Positions 51,983 through 63,836 of a DNA stretch of 64,000 nucleotides are shown here, one piece after another; within the stretch, counting starts at the first letter, position 1, and each line of letters begins with the position of its first letter. Both the position numbers and the translations under genes were made by a program. Source of the DNA: Siderastrea siderea (Eukaryota; Cnidaria; Anthozoa; Scleractinia; Rhizangiidae); assembly GCA_964030785.1 (NCBI GenBank), contig OZ034970.1, positions 15,517,911-15,581,910 on the forward strand, read 5' to 3'. The notes beneath the pieces were generated by a model. The model saw only the letters and a program-made list of their open reading frames with translations, was not told the origin of the DNA and did not search any database.

Positions 51983-54900
51983 CTCTGTCCACCTTCTTAT
52001 GGACACAAGGAAAAGCCTACGAAAACAAAACGTAAACATGAGAAGCGCTCAGATTCATTTTTCAACATGAAAATTATTGCCATTCTTTTCTATATATGTA
52101 CACTTTTTGTAAATCGTCTAAGAAGAATTTGTCTTGGGCGGCACGCGAGCAATTTTGAGCATCTCCCTTGAAAGCCAACAAAATATTATGTACAAGTATG
52201 GAAACCTTAAAAAATTAATACCGACTGCTTATTTGTTTGTTTGTTCTGAATACTTCACTGGTGTCCTCAGCTAGATATAGCCAAGGTGAGAACGGATTGC
52301 AAGTTGTAAAAGTTTACTGTTAATCTGACTTTTACAACTTCTGTCCTGTTAACTAGGAATATAGCTTTAAACTGATAACGGTTTCTAACTGCGTTAATAA
52401 CTGCGATAACTGCGAGGATCTTCTTTACGTTTATTTCTTCATTCCGCAGTTCAAATATATGAATATCATATATTCATAATTTCATCTTCATCTTCCCTGG
52501 GTATATTACGAACCAATTTAATGACCAGCTCCCAGTTGGCTTGTTAGCTCAATTAGTTAGAGCGCTGCACCGGTATCGCAGAGGTCAGGGTTCGAGTCCC
52601 AGCAAGCCTGATGTTTTCAGGCTTTCTTTTCGCAACTGCATAAGTTGCGTTAATAACTGCGAGGATCTTCTTTACGTTTATTTCTTCATTCCGCAGTTCA
52701 AATATATGAATATCATATATTCATAATTTCATCGGTTTCTTTTTTCTTGCGAATTCAATAAATATCCACTAAATATTCCCTTAATATATCCCTCTCATTG
52801 TCCTCCGTATGACTATCGTTTCTGTGAACAAAGACAGCCAGTGATTACTTTAGCTCAGTTTTCACAAAGAAAATCCTTGTGAAAGAGCCCTTCCGATTTT
52901 TGGCAAAAACGTCCTTGACTGTCAAGACAAAAGCAAGTTCGTAGAAATGGGCTTACCTCGGTATTTGAACATTTCGTCACAAACCTTCAAAATAGCAGAG
53001 TTTGGCTATGAAAAGTGTAAATCTACATTACGACACTTCAATCGCAAGCATTGTTTCTATACTGAACAATCTTAAGCAATCTTTGTATGCATTGCTACTT
53101 TTTCTATTACCTTTCTGGACACATATCCTCTCCTGAAATTGCAATAATGGAAATAAAATAAAACAAATCAGATGTTCTCCATTTTAACACAGTCAAGAAA
53201 GCAAAGAGCAATTTCTAACCACAAAAATGCAATACTTTCTCTCATGCGAAATCTGTACACGGGTAACAAAACCTTTTGGAAAAATGTCTTCACTATAGAG
53301 GAATGACCAGGCAAACCTCCAAAAACGTCCAGTAGCCTGCAAGTAGGCATTGTGACTTCATGCTTTTCTTTACTTTGATAAGAGCTGCTCTTGTGCGAGC
53401 GCTTTTCGTTTAACGAACAGAGTGGTGTAAAAAGTAACAAGAAAGGCGGTCTACAGTCAAAATTCCTGCTGATGTTCAGGTATATTTACAAAACGCTTTA
53501 TCACGTTAATGAATAGTTTTCTTCAGAGAAGTTAATGGCACAATGAAAGAGAAATTAAAGATGTTTTCGAATAACATAACAGGAAATCAGCGATAAAAAG
53601 CGATAAAAGGCGATGTCTTAATGATTTTTCTGTCATCTTTCAACAACTTTCGACATTTGAACTTGACAACGTCATGAAGACATCGAAACGTTGTTCGCTT
53701 TTTATATCGCTGATTTTCCTGTTAGAAAGTTAATGAGAGAGTACTTAAAAAATGCATGGGAGAAATTATTTGTTCATGGTAAGGACTTTAGGAGAAAGGA
53801 AAAAGGTCGAGGGAACTCTTCATTCCTTGTTTTCGTGCTTTTCAATCTCTCGTTCAAAACATCAGGCCCCAGTTGTTCAAAAGTTGGATAGCGCTATCCA
53901 CCGGATAAATCACTATCCAGCGGATAAGTGATAGGGAAACCACTTACGTTATCCACTGGATAGTGATTTATCCGGTGGATAGCGCTATCCAACTTTTGAA
54001 CAACTGGGGCCAGGTAAACAACTTATTGAAGGTCAAGGAGTGACAAATGGGAGCTTGCGCACTTACCACCAAGCCTGAATCGTGGTTGCTGCTTTCACTC
54101 GTTGTTTGTGAAGCTGTAGTTGGTTAACTCTTTTCTGTTCTGCGATCTAATAAGGAAAAAAATGGTTGATTTTGCTTTGCAAACTGTGACACAACAAATG
54201 GTAATTCATTATCAACGTTACTTGGACTTGTGAACAGTTGACGGTATAAAAGTGACCTGAGACCTGCTTATCGGACATTCTCCAGAAGACGTATTAGGCC
54301 CAAAAGACCATTCGGATGTGCAGTAGATTTTCAAGTCCAAATAGTATGTTGTATAAGGTGGTTCTAACTTATGAACTTGTTGATGAAATACCGAAGTATG
54401 ACCATTTTAATGAAATCTACCGAGCAGTACTTTCCTTTGGTGCTGTTTATCACGATTTAAGAGGTCGATTTAACTGTTACGTCTATGAATGAAATCCCAA
54501 AGTGTGACCATTGAAATGAAAGCTGTTCAGCGATGCTATCCCGTGGTACCGTTTGTTAACCAGCCGTCGCTATGGCGACCGCCGGTTTATAAAATGGGCA
54601 CGGTTTTGTCGTGATGGTCAGTTGGCTTAACATACGAACAAAGTGCTGTAAAGCTTGTGGTACGGGTACTCAAGAGCGGTACTGTCTTATATCAGACGCA
54701 TGCGCATATTAGTCTGCTGAATGTTACCTTCGTGTGTTCTTGTCTTTTAATTAACAGTATTTAAGATATCAACGACAAAGTGTTGTTAAGTTTGGTGTTT
54801 TTTGTATTTGTCTTGTATAGTGCATGCGCAATTGAGTAAAGCAGTTAATAGGATTGAGTGCGAAATTGGCTGTGTTCTCTGATCTAGTTAGTGGTCATGG

Positions 54901-57900
54901 TGGAAATTTTTTTAGCGCAGGAGTTTTTTTTATTGGGATTGACATTTTGAGGGTGTAAAAATGTGGGAGTCAGAAGGATTTGTGAATGTCAGGAGCATAT
55001 CACGCTTCTGTGAATGTGATTTGCTTTGAAAGTTGCGTTTTGTATAGGAGCGGTGTAATATTGTGCTGCGTGAGAGGGGGTTTCCCTTGGCGTTTTATGG
55101 GGGGGGGGGGGTGGATTGCGAAGTGGTTTGTAAGGTTTCTGATTGGCTAACTTGTATTTCGCAGCGGACAAAAAGGACAGCTGCGTTTTGTCGGCGTGGG
55201 CTAGGAAGAGAAGGAATTGGTACTCGTATGATGATGCAATATTAGTGGATTGCACCATCAGTACATGATAGTTCCGACTTGTGAACGGTGAGAGATCAGT
55301 GTTTATTTGAGGCGAGAAGTTGATACGAAGGAATCGTCATTAATAAGGAGATCAGTTAATAGGGTAGCTGTTACGAGTCTTTTTGCATTGAAAGAACGAA
55401 AATATCTGAATATTATCGACGGATTTGTGTGGTTTGCGTGTGGTGTTCGCTAAAGGCTACGAGCAGTCTCTCTTTCCGTTCAGAGATAGTGAACGAAAAG
55501 TAAAACAAGCGAGTGAGCGCAAAATCGATTGCGGCTCGACAGGCGCGTTAGCTTTCAAAGGCGTGGGCGACTTTCGTTCCCGCTCGCTTGTTTACTTTTG
55601 CAAGGGGATTCCCGGGTTAGCAAACCGGATTTAAACATCACGTCATGAGATATGCCTTGACGTGCCCCATACTCTGACGATCTGCTCGAGCTCGTGTTTA
55701 TCAAGCGTTATATTTGACTCTACTGCTATGTTCACTGTTTGTATTTAAGGTCTAGGCACAACAGTAAATACTTCGTCGTCCCTGTGTGAGCATTCTCAGT
55801 TGTGGACGAATTTATATCGACATTCAACGTTTGAGTGAATTTGCGTTTTTCAGCACAAATAAAAGCGATAAGAAAGATAAGCTGAGTCATCAGAGTTTAA
55901 ACATTACGTCATCCAGTAACGCTATAGTCAAAATATTGTGTCACACAATCACACTTTTCGTCACGCCGGTTCGTATTAATAGAGGATCGCGCTAACATTT
56001 GTGAAACCTAGGGGTGGGGAGGGTCAGAATGGTCGGTTAAAATGCCCAATGGGCTTTCTTGTTTCTAAATAGTTTGCAAACTGCAATCTGAATTTATTTT
56101 TCACTTTCAAAACTTGGATGTTCTCAGGAGCGAAAGCGCCAACATTCACGTTACATGTACAAAGTTCAGTCAATGTCTTCACTGTGGAGAAAGCGGTTTT
56201 TCAAGGCCGGATGTTAACTATTAAGTTATTTCAATGAAGACATTCATACCTGACACCAAAGACATTTGATGGCTGTCTTCAACTGTTCTCTGCTTTTGAC
56301 AGCTTCCTCATGCTTTCTACAAGAAAGAAGCGAAAAAAAAAAACTGTCACCCATCCCTCAAATAGCAACTGGCAAACCAATCTTGTTACTCTCGTACCAA
56401 CCATTCAACAGCAGGTTCAAAACATAAACGTAGTCAATTAGATTACCTCTGTAGCTGGCTGTACAAGTTATTTATGACGGAGATCAGCCTTCGGACTCGC
56501 AATTCATTCCGAATGTTTATAACTCTGATGTCCCTTGTCCTAGCACAGTACCCTTTCCTAAAAGACAAAGAAAAACTGCACGTGTCCAAACTGTACACAG
56601 AAGACAAAGGTACAACACTGACGAGGGTGCTCAATCATCTTTTCAGTTTGAGGAGTGAAGAAACTGACCAACAAGGAAGTGAGAGATGCAACAGGAAAAC
56701 GATCGGTGCAAGGAAGGAAGGAAGGAAGGAAAGAAGGAAGGAAGGAAGGAAGGAAGGAAGGAAGGAAGGGATGGTATTAGGAAGCAACTAATTTCTTACC
56801 AAGCTGCCTGGATGCGGGTTGCTGCGTATTTTCGTCTGCGGTACTGACAAAAATCAAAGTTTTTTCTCACTAAGTAGCCACGCACATGAGCTTGGATAAT
56901 GGTAGCTGCCAGACTCAACAGACGGAGAGCTTCTTCTTCTGTCATTATGGGATCATCTTGAATCACAGACAAAATTTTGTCGGTTCTATGTATAACGTCT
57001 TTCTACAAAATTAGTCACTTTATTTAGAAAGTGTATTTTATAGAACACTGTTACTTTCTCAAGATGAACAGTTCAACAGATTGCCAAGGAAAGTCTGCCA
57101 ATTAACCTGCCTTGCTTGAAATCCTCAAATAGTAAGGCCCATCGAGAGTATATGTTGTGGTTCAATTTTATCCTTGAATTTTATCCTTGGTTCAATTCTT
57201 ATTTTCCTTTGTTTTTAACTCATTATCACACATTGCCATACACAAAAACAAAGGAAAATAAAAATTGAAACAACGTAAAATTGAACCACAACATATACAA
57301 TTACTTAATCTAAACACAATTCACGAAACTATAATGTTTACGTGAGCGATGTTGGTTTGTAGGGGAAACTGTATCCACAGATTGGCCTCATCTTTCTGAG
57401 CATTTAGCAATGAGTTTTCAATGGGTGACTGATAGAGTAAACGAGTTTCTAGTTGACATTTTTGTGACCATGAGGTTTTCATGAAGTCGTCTTTAGTATT
57501 TGCTATAATCCGAGTTTGACCATACTGTAAGAAAAATTTTAGTTTGTTCCAGAGTTATGTAATCAATATCCCCACATGTTAAAGTTAGTGCACAGACTTT
57601 GAAGAGGAAATGGGTTTGAATAAGCCACACAAGGCAGCAACTAACAACACCCTTCAATCTCTGAACTGGAATCTTCAAGGAAAGAGGAACACAGGGCGAC
57701 CCTGAAATAGCTGGTGATGCAACATAGATACTGAGTTAAAGATGTTAGGGTATACGTGGACTGAAGTTGTAAGAACAGCCAAGTTTGATCTTGATAGCGG
57801 AATGATGCTCCGGTTGGGGCTAAGCGCCTAGAGGTAGCTTGCAAGTTAGTGTTCAGATCTGCTTCTCAAACTGGAAAAATCTTGTAATTCAAAAAGAAGT

Positions 57901-60900
57901 AGACAACCCACCTGATTGTGTCTGCTCGACATCTGATGGAGGGACTGGAATATAGAAGCTTTCAGATTCCAGCAAGGTGTTGCCGTCTAAAGCAAGAGCC
58001 CAATGAGATTTTATTAACACTTTAAGCCCCAATAGTGATCAGCATCAAATTTCTCCTCACCATATCAATTCATTATAACACACACAGGTCATGAGAATTG
58101 GGGAAATGATCAGCAAAGATGAATAGTCTTGTTGTTTAAACAAGTTCTCCCATTTAGTACTCAGTGAAATGTATGGAGACCAGTAAGGAGAATTTGAATA
58201 ATGAAGCCAGGTATAAAGGGTTAAAGAGGCCAAGTAATGGAGCTTGTATTGACTACTGTCTATATTTATTGATTATTCTTCATTATGTACTAGATGGAAC
58301 TGACTTTTTGGCAAACATCACCATTACAGCCAATTTCATTGCCACGTGCAGTGCTTTTTAAAATGTGATTCATCAACTATGATTCATCCATAATCACAAA
58401 AACATGAAGGAAATTAGCAGATCTGCTTCTTTACGATTGCTTGTACTTTAAATGGTATTTCCTCTGTAGACTTGTTTTGTGACCATGGTGAATCACAGTA
58501 GGCAAATCATAGCCTGTCATGTTTTGCCAATTTTGTGGAACATTTTTCCCGCTGTTATCCAGTCAACACGATAAAAATGATAACAGAAGTTAGAGATGAG
58601 GGATCTTGACTTAGGCTACACAAAGACTTACTTTACCCCAGACAGAGAGGGATTTGAGACAATTAACCAAGTTTGAGACAGCACATAGTAAAAGGGTTTT
58701 AGTTCGAGATATATGATAACAAGTTATAGCCACAGTTAGAGATCTGTAGCAGGGCAACTTTAGGTGCTTAAACTTCACCTGCCCAGTTCAAAACAGCTGG
58801 AAGGAACAAAAATCTAAGTTACTATAAAATATATATTGCTTATGCCATACTTACCCTGGTCATGACTGGCATCTTCTGGAGATGTCTGCTACAGGAAAAT
58901 CATACAGTATATTCATACAATGTACCATGATAATGTTAACAACTAAATGTAAATTAACATGTAAAGTAAAGAAATTCATGGATTTTTGTCCTGGCATATT
59001 TTCAAATGTATAAAAAGCAGTGGTCACAGTGCACATATGTAGCTCAAATTTTAACCTAACCAGTGTGAAACAGTTAGAAAGTAAGTTTGCAAACAACATA
59101 ATGCAACATCAAGTAATAGGTCATTTCCGTGTTGTCTTCTGCCTCTTCTCCAAAGTGATGCCTGGTGCACAACCTTTCATAAAAAATGTGTTTTATCTGC
59201 ATGTGAATGAAAACTCATTTTGATGTGAAAGGCTATGCACCAAGACTCATTTTTTGAAAAGAGGTACAAGACAACTTGGAAATGGCCTATTACAAAGTGT
59301 TTACAGTTGAGAAATAATAATTCTAGATTATCATGGCCTAAGAGGTGTGAAGGGTGCATTTGTTGGCCAAACAGAATCTGTACTTGTTTAGTTTTGCTTT
59401 TCTTCTTTTGACAAAGAATATTAAGTAGATCAGGCAGTCTTGTTTTTCCTGGCACTTCTAAGACATAAATGTAGAAACCACTCTATCTGCCTCATGCTTT
59501 CTACATTATTTTGTTATACATTGTAGTCACTATCTGTCTTTTCACTGGCTAATTGAGCCTATGGTTAATTCTGGGAATCAGCGCAACCTACAGAGTATTC
59601 ACTAATCTGCTAGCAGATTAGTGAGCAATCTGTAGGTTGCGCATGCAATGCATGATTTCCAAGAGCAATGTGGAAGGCATCTGAAAGCGAAGTAAATTCA
59701 TGGCTCGTCGATTCGCTTCTTCAACCAAGCAAGAAATTGAAAAATTGCTGAAATAAAAAGACTTGGAAAACAAAAGAAGGCTGACAAAAATTGTGAAGGA
59801 ACTGTTCCACAAATACCTTAAGGAAAAAAGCGTTCAGAAGCCAGAAGACAAGAAGGACACAAACATTGAAATTGTTTGCCGTTGTTTTGTTTACCCGTAA
59901 AACAGTGTATAATAAAACAATTATTAGATTCGGTTTTTGCGATATCCGGAATAATCAAGGTCTCGGTAAGTGTTATCAGCCTCAGCCTCCGGCTTCGGCT
60001 GATAACAGTTACCTCGACCTTGATTATTCTGGATATTGCAAATACCTCATCCAATAATAATTGTTTATTATCTAGTGTACTGACAAGTGCTTGATATGTT
60101 ATAGGACAATGCAATACAACTGTGCATGGTTTTGCCTTTCTTATTTTTAAATGAAGTAAAAGTGGACTGTTCTGGATAGTATACAAATAAAATGTTTCTG
60201 ACCTGAGAAACAGAAGTTGGTTCAGTGCAGATGTGGTGTAAAATAGACACAAGCTGAATGTGTTGTCCTGGGGAGGGATGCCCAATTTGATGGAATGCTT
60301 GATTCAGCAGTCTTGCAACCAGTCTGTATGCATACAGAAATTGAAAAAAAAAGCACATAAATGAATAATGCAATGCAACACAACACAGTATAGTACAGTA
60401 CAGCTAGACAGTACGGTATGGTACGGTACGGTATGGTAGTGTACGGTACAATGTACGGTACAGTACAGTACAGTATGGCATGGTACAGTGCAGTACAGTA
60501 TGGCATGGTACAGTGCAGTACAGTATGGCATGGTAGAGTGCAGTACAGTACAGTACAGTACAGTGCAGTGCAGTGCAGTACAGTACAGTACAGTACAGTA
60601 CAGTATGGCATGGTACAGTGCAGTACAGTACAGTATGGCATTGTAGAGTGCAGTACAGTACAGTATGGCATGGTACAGTACAGTACAGTACAGTGCAGTG
60701 CAGTACAGTATGGCATGGTACAGTACAGTACAGTACAGTACAGTATGGCATGGTACAGTACAGTAGAGTACAGTACAGTATGGCATGGTACAGTACAGTA
60801 CAGTACAGTACAGTATGGCATGGTACAGCACAGTACAGTACAGTATGGCATGGTACAGTACAGTACAGTACAGTACAGTATGGCATGGTACAGTACAGTA

Positions 60901-63836
60901 CAGTATGGCATGGTACAGTACAGTACAGTACAGTGCAGTGCAGTGCAGTACAGTATGGCATGGTACAGTACAGTACAGTACAGTGCAGTACAGTAAAGTA
61001 TGGCATGGTACAGTACAGTACAGTGCAGTACAGTACAGTACAGTATGGCATGGTACAGTACAGTACAGTACAGTGCAGTGCAGTGCAGTACAGTACAGTA
61101 TGGCATGGTACAGTGCAGTGCAGTACAGTACAGTATGGCATGGTACAGTGCAGTACAGTACAGTACAGTATGGCATGGTACAGTGCAGTACAGTACAGTA
61201 TGGCATGGTAGAGTGCAGTACAGTACAGTATGGCATGGTACAGTACAGTACAGTACAGTACAGTACAGTATGGCATGGTACAGTGCAGTACACTGTAGTG
61301 CAGTACAATAGACAGCACCATGGCACACCACACCAAGGCACTACACTGACAATACACTTTCATTGTGCATGTGAAAAGTTTTTTTTACAGGGGTGTAATT
61401 TTACAAAATGGCATGTTTCGGGTGGGGGGGGGAGGAGGGGGAGGTTTACATGGTCTTAATGGCGAACCAAGTGAAATGTAAGTTTTGTAGGAGCTTGGAT
61501 AAAACACAGCAACAACAACTTTAAATTCTTTTTTGTATTTCAACTAAACTTCACAACATGTGATGCTGTTTTGAAGTTTGCTTAGCATCAAAATTTAGCA
61601 TTGGTGATATTCACATGGTACATGTATTTTCCATAGCCTGAGAAAACAGCCGACCTAGCACTACCTAGATCTGGGTAGTGACGCGTTGTCAGTATGGAAT
61701 TTCTGCGCTTGTTACTCAGATGTCGTTTCGCGAGGGCTCGAGGGGCAGCCTTGCGAGACGTTGGCTGTTTTCTCAGGCTAATACTTTCATGGAGTACATT
61801 TTTTGCAGATTTGTTTCTGGGAGTAAAACAGTTTTGCCCAAGATTTATTTTTTGTGATTTGTAAATAAACTTTCAAAAATTAAATTTAAAACCCTGTAGA
61901 AATTTTGTGTTGAATAGTTTCCCAGCTCATAATCAGTTTTTGATAGTATTAGCAGTTACTCAGTCCTGAAAATAACAGTTGTCAAAATTCTGAAATGTCG
62001 ATATAAATGTACATGTACCCAGGCACGTCAGTGCACAAAAACGACTCAGATTTGGTCTTTAAGACCTTCTTAACTAGTCATATTTATTTTTTTAAAAAAT
62101 AAGATTCTAACTCATTAACGGCCACGTGTTTTTTGATCGCTTCGCTAACTTAGAAGTTGGTAATAAACAACCCCATGTGCAGTACGAAACGACAATTTAT
62201 AGCCTAGAAAAAACAACACTCACTTGATCTAGAATAGTTAAAATTTCTAACTTTCGAATAAAATACATCAGTTGTCAATTAAGAATTAGCCAAAAATACA
62301 ACCTCAAAGTCAAAATTTTGAAAATTTACGCAAGAGCTTTCACATGTTGTCTCGCGCGTGAAATCAAACCACAACAGAGGATTTCTGTTTGTTTAGGCCA
62401 GATTACTATTTTTCGAAATTTCATCAATGAAGATTCACAGAAGAAGAGACAGTAAGCTTTTCTAAGTAGTACATTTATTAATACACGCCTTTATTCGTTT
62501 CTGAAAACCAAACGCGTCCAATTCTTTCTTCGAGGGAAGCTACGCGCAAGCGATTTCACTTGATGTGCAAGTTATTTTGAAGAGCATTTACTGATGCGAA
62601 CTGTGCACGTTTTTCAAAACTTTTACAAAAACTTTAAGGAACACTAAGAATCTCTCAATTAAAAAGCTATTTCGGTACAAATTTACAATCAAATGTGAAG
62701 TTTACTCTACCGTAGACTCGTAGAAGTGCCAGAACATTTCCCAGAAAGTCCGCGGCTCGAAAAATCTTTGGAGATGGAAGATTGTCCTTCGCTTTAACAA
62801 AACGGTAGTTTGTCCTCGAAAGATGTTTTTTTCGCTCTAAAAGCTCTAAATTTCATCGCTCTGAGCGAACTGTGCACGTTTTTCAAAACTTTTACAAAAA
62901 CTTTAAGGAACACTAAGAATCTCTCAATTAAAAAGCTATTTCGGTACAAATTTACAATCAAATGTGAAGTTTACTCTACCGTAGACTCGTAGAAGTGCCA
63001 GAACATTTCCCAGAAAGTCCGCGGCTCGAAAAATCTTTGGAGATGGAAGATTGTCCTTCGCTTTAACAAAACGGTAGTTTGTCCTCGAAAGATGTTTTTT
63101 TCGCTCTAAAAGCTCTAAATTTCATCGCTTAACTTGTCGAGTGTTCCTTAGAGCTTCTTCTTTCGATTTTTAAGCTTCAAAAGGTAATCCTTCCTTCCTA
63201 GAGTGAGATATTGCCATCTTGAAAATTCACACGTGAAGAGCACGGCAGCCATTTTGAGTGAAATGTGATCTTCTTGGAGTGTGACAAGAAGTCTTCCCTT
63301 CTAGGACCCCCTCAAGCCTTAAAATATATGCGCAGTAGGTGGATTCTGATTGGTTGAACATTCCCAAAGACAACTAGGACAAAAGGGGACCAAAAAAGCC
63401 TTTCTAGGGGAGGCTGGGGCCAAAAGCGAACACGCGCAAAATCAAGGCCGGCTCAGGCCGGCACGGACGTTAATGAGCTAAATAAGCTTTATTATTCCAT
63501 CTTTTGGATTGCTGCAAAATGCTTTCTAAACTTGAGTCAGATTTGTGACTTGGGCAGATGAACCAAGATGACAAATGTCCAACCAATTTTGCTATAATTA
63601 TCTCAGATCAAAATAAGGGTCTGGAAGGTCACAGGTCCTGCTAGGTAACAATTTTTGGCCAGCCCTGGTTATTAGTTTGTGTTTGCATTAAACTGCCTTG
63701 TGTTTGACGAACTGACCTTTCTTGATTAGTGACCAGACTCCCATCCAGATTTCTCAGGTTTGGACAGCAGTATACCAGATAAGGCCTATAGTTGATTTCT
63801 CTAATGTACATAGTCAAGGAATGCACACATACATGC
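48803..63836 (-). CDS. CEP97: CEP97/LRRIQ2-like LRR-IQ protein (5' partial)
   Basis: Minus-strand gene of at least 13 exons and about 888 residues; the N terminus is beyond 64000. Exons 5' to 3': 63836-63717, 60323-60203, 58888-58855, 57986-57912, 56956-56800, 56557-56447, 56316-56250, 54146-54067, 53132-53111, 52983-52956, 51982-51936, 50976-50937, 50565-48803. All phases close. Domains: LRR-cap motif (NYRPYLVYCCPNLRNLDG), the PGQHIQLV segment, three IQ motifs, a helical stretch, then a long acidic Ser/Glu-rich tail. An LRR cap followed by PGQHIQLV and IQ motifs matches CEP97 as I know it, a centriolar protein that caps centrioles with CP110 and restrains cilium formation. The order could also suit another LRRIQ protein. 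Least certain borders: 56956 and 51982. Confidence 0.7.
48945..49265. repeat. 30-bp coding minisatellite
   Basis: Tandem 30-bp units (GATGCTGGTTCAGATATGTC and ten more bases), in frame in the CEP97-like tail; the best-preserved copies are 49096-49200. Confidence 0.85.
52408..52733. repeat. 79-bp direct repeats flanking a tRNA-like unit
   Basis: 52408-52486 and 52655-52733 are identical over 79 bp (AACTGCGAGGATCTTCTTTA to ATTTCATC). Between them sits the tRNA-like sequence. This may be 1.5 units of a tandem tRNA-containing satellite of about 247 bp. Confidence 0.85.
52538..52609 (+). tRNA. tRNA-Thr(GGT)-like sequence
   Basis: The acceptor stem GGCTTGT/GCAAGCC pairs with one G-U. A-box TAGCTCAATTAGTTAGAGC and B-box GGTTCGAGTCCC are near-consensus. 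The anticodon loop reads CCGGTAT, anticodon GGT, but position 33 is C rather than U, and the last pair of the anticodon stem is A-C. No CCA is encoded and no intron seen. Pol III transcription is plausible; function as a tRNA is doubtful, and it may be a repeat-borne tRNA. Confidence 0.55.
52956..56316 (-). CDS. CEP97-like exons: helical spacer and IQ motif 3
   Basis: Exons 56316-56250 (HEEAVKSREQLKTAIKCLWC), 54146-54067, 53132-53111 (22 nt) and 52983-52956 (28 nt). IQ motif 3, AATTIQAWW-RGYVSRK, is completed by the 22-nt microexon, which strongly supports it. The 28-nt exon adds VCDEMFKYR. Confidence 0.7.
53865..54011. mobile_element. Palindromic MITE (near-perfect hairpin)
   Basis: GGCCCCAGTTGTTCAAAAGT and its exact complement form arms of over 60 bp with internal GGATAGCGCTATCC palindromes. 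No frame. Lies in a CEP97-like intron. Confidence 0.8.
54345..54550 (-). repeat. Monomers of the 106-bp satellite family (dispersed)
   Basis: TGTATAAGGTGGTTCTAAC and the following sequence match, inverted, the array at 19106-19815. About two degenerate units, immediately before the 1.5-kb dispersed repeat. Confidence 0.55.
54555..56070. repeat. 1.5-kb dispersed repeat, copy 2 (uninterrupted)
   Basis: Near-identical to the outer parts of 6357-10546. It lacks the mariner-type insertion and so shows the empty TA site at about 54706-54716. It sits in a CEP97-like intron. Confidence 0.8.
56447..58888 (-). CDS. CEP97-like exons: linker and IQ motifs 1-2
   Basis: Exons 58888-58855, 57986-57912, 56956-56800 and 56557-56447. 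The linker (DASHDQDGNTLLESESFYIP) leads to IQ motif 1, AATIIQAHVRGYLVRK, and IQ motif 2, AATRIQAAW-KGYCARTR, which spans a splice junction. The acceptor at 56957 was chosen for phase. An alternative frame through 57986-57912, an exon at about 57342-57524 and an extended 57002-56800 also splices in phase and remains possible. IQ motifs bind calmodulin. Confidence 0.65.
56705..56770. repeat. (GGAA)n microsatellite
   Basis: About 15 AAGG units just downstream of the donor of exon 56956-56800. Confidence 0.9.
57149..57297. mobile_element. Palindromic MITE
   Basis: TATATGTTGTGGTTCAATTT and its complement frame about 60-bp arms with an imperfect centre. If the alternative exon at 57342-57524 is false, this lies in a 0.95-kb intron. 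Confidence 0.65.
58889..60202. other. Intron with two short palindromes
   Basis: 59581-59642 is a 62-bp hairpin (GCGCAACCTACAG arms). 59911-60069 is a longer inverted repeat (GATATCCGGAATAATCAAGG arms). The 58900-59470 stretch shows nothing else. Confidence 0.6.
60203..60323 (-). CDS. CEP97-like exon: PGQHIQLV segment
   Basis: Encodes LVARLLNQAFHQIGHPSPGQ then HIQLVSILHHICTEPTSVSQ. Consensus acceptor (CATACAG) and donor (GTCAG). The overlapping 155-369 residue minus frames are shadows or come from the pentanucleotide array upstream. Confidence 0.8.
60405..61310. repeat. (ACAGT)n pentanucleotide array, 0.9 kb
   Basis: CAGTA/CAGTG pentamers are interrupted every 20-60 bp by TATGGCATGG, giving an irregular higher-order pattern. 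Because the 5-bp unit has no stops, frames up to 369 residues occur on both strands; none is a gene. Located in the CEP97-like intron 60324-63716. Confidence 0.95.
61634..61780. mobile_element. MITE with TA duplication
   Basis: GCCTGAGAAAACAGCC at 61636 and its complement ending at 61778, flanked by TA. About 143 bp, no frame. Confidence 0.65.
62596..63129. repeat. 269-bp exact tandem duplication
   Basis: 62596-62860 and 62865-63129 appear identical, starting GCGAACTGTGCACGTTTTTC. No coding content. Either a very recent duplication or an assembly duplication. Confidence 0.85.
63130..63716. other. Intronic, nothing recognised
   Basis: No repeat boundary or coding frame is supported before the LRR-cap exon. 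Confidence 0.3.
63717..63836 (-). CDS. CEP97-like exon: LRR cap
   Basis: Encodes REINYRPYLVYCCPNLRNLD followed by GSLVTNQER, the capping motif after the last leucine-rich repeat. The donor leaves AG, which joins A of 60323 to make Arg. Acceptor TGTTGCAG. The LRRs themselves must lie upstream of 64000. Confidence 0.75.

Noticed and set aside
57342..57524. Extra CEP97-like exon ending FPLQTNIAH
   Set aside because: It has a good acceptor and is open, but using it forces a less protein-like frame in exon 57986-57912 and breaks the phase from 58888-58855. Kept only as an alternative.
60222..61459. Frames of 192-369 residues (Cys-Thr-Val-Leu-Tyr rich) on both strands
   Set aside because: They arise because the stop-free 5-bp repeat is open in many frames; composition is purely that of the repeat.
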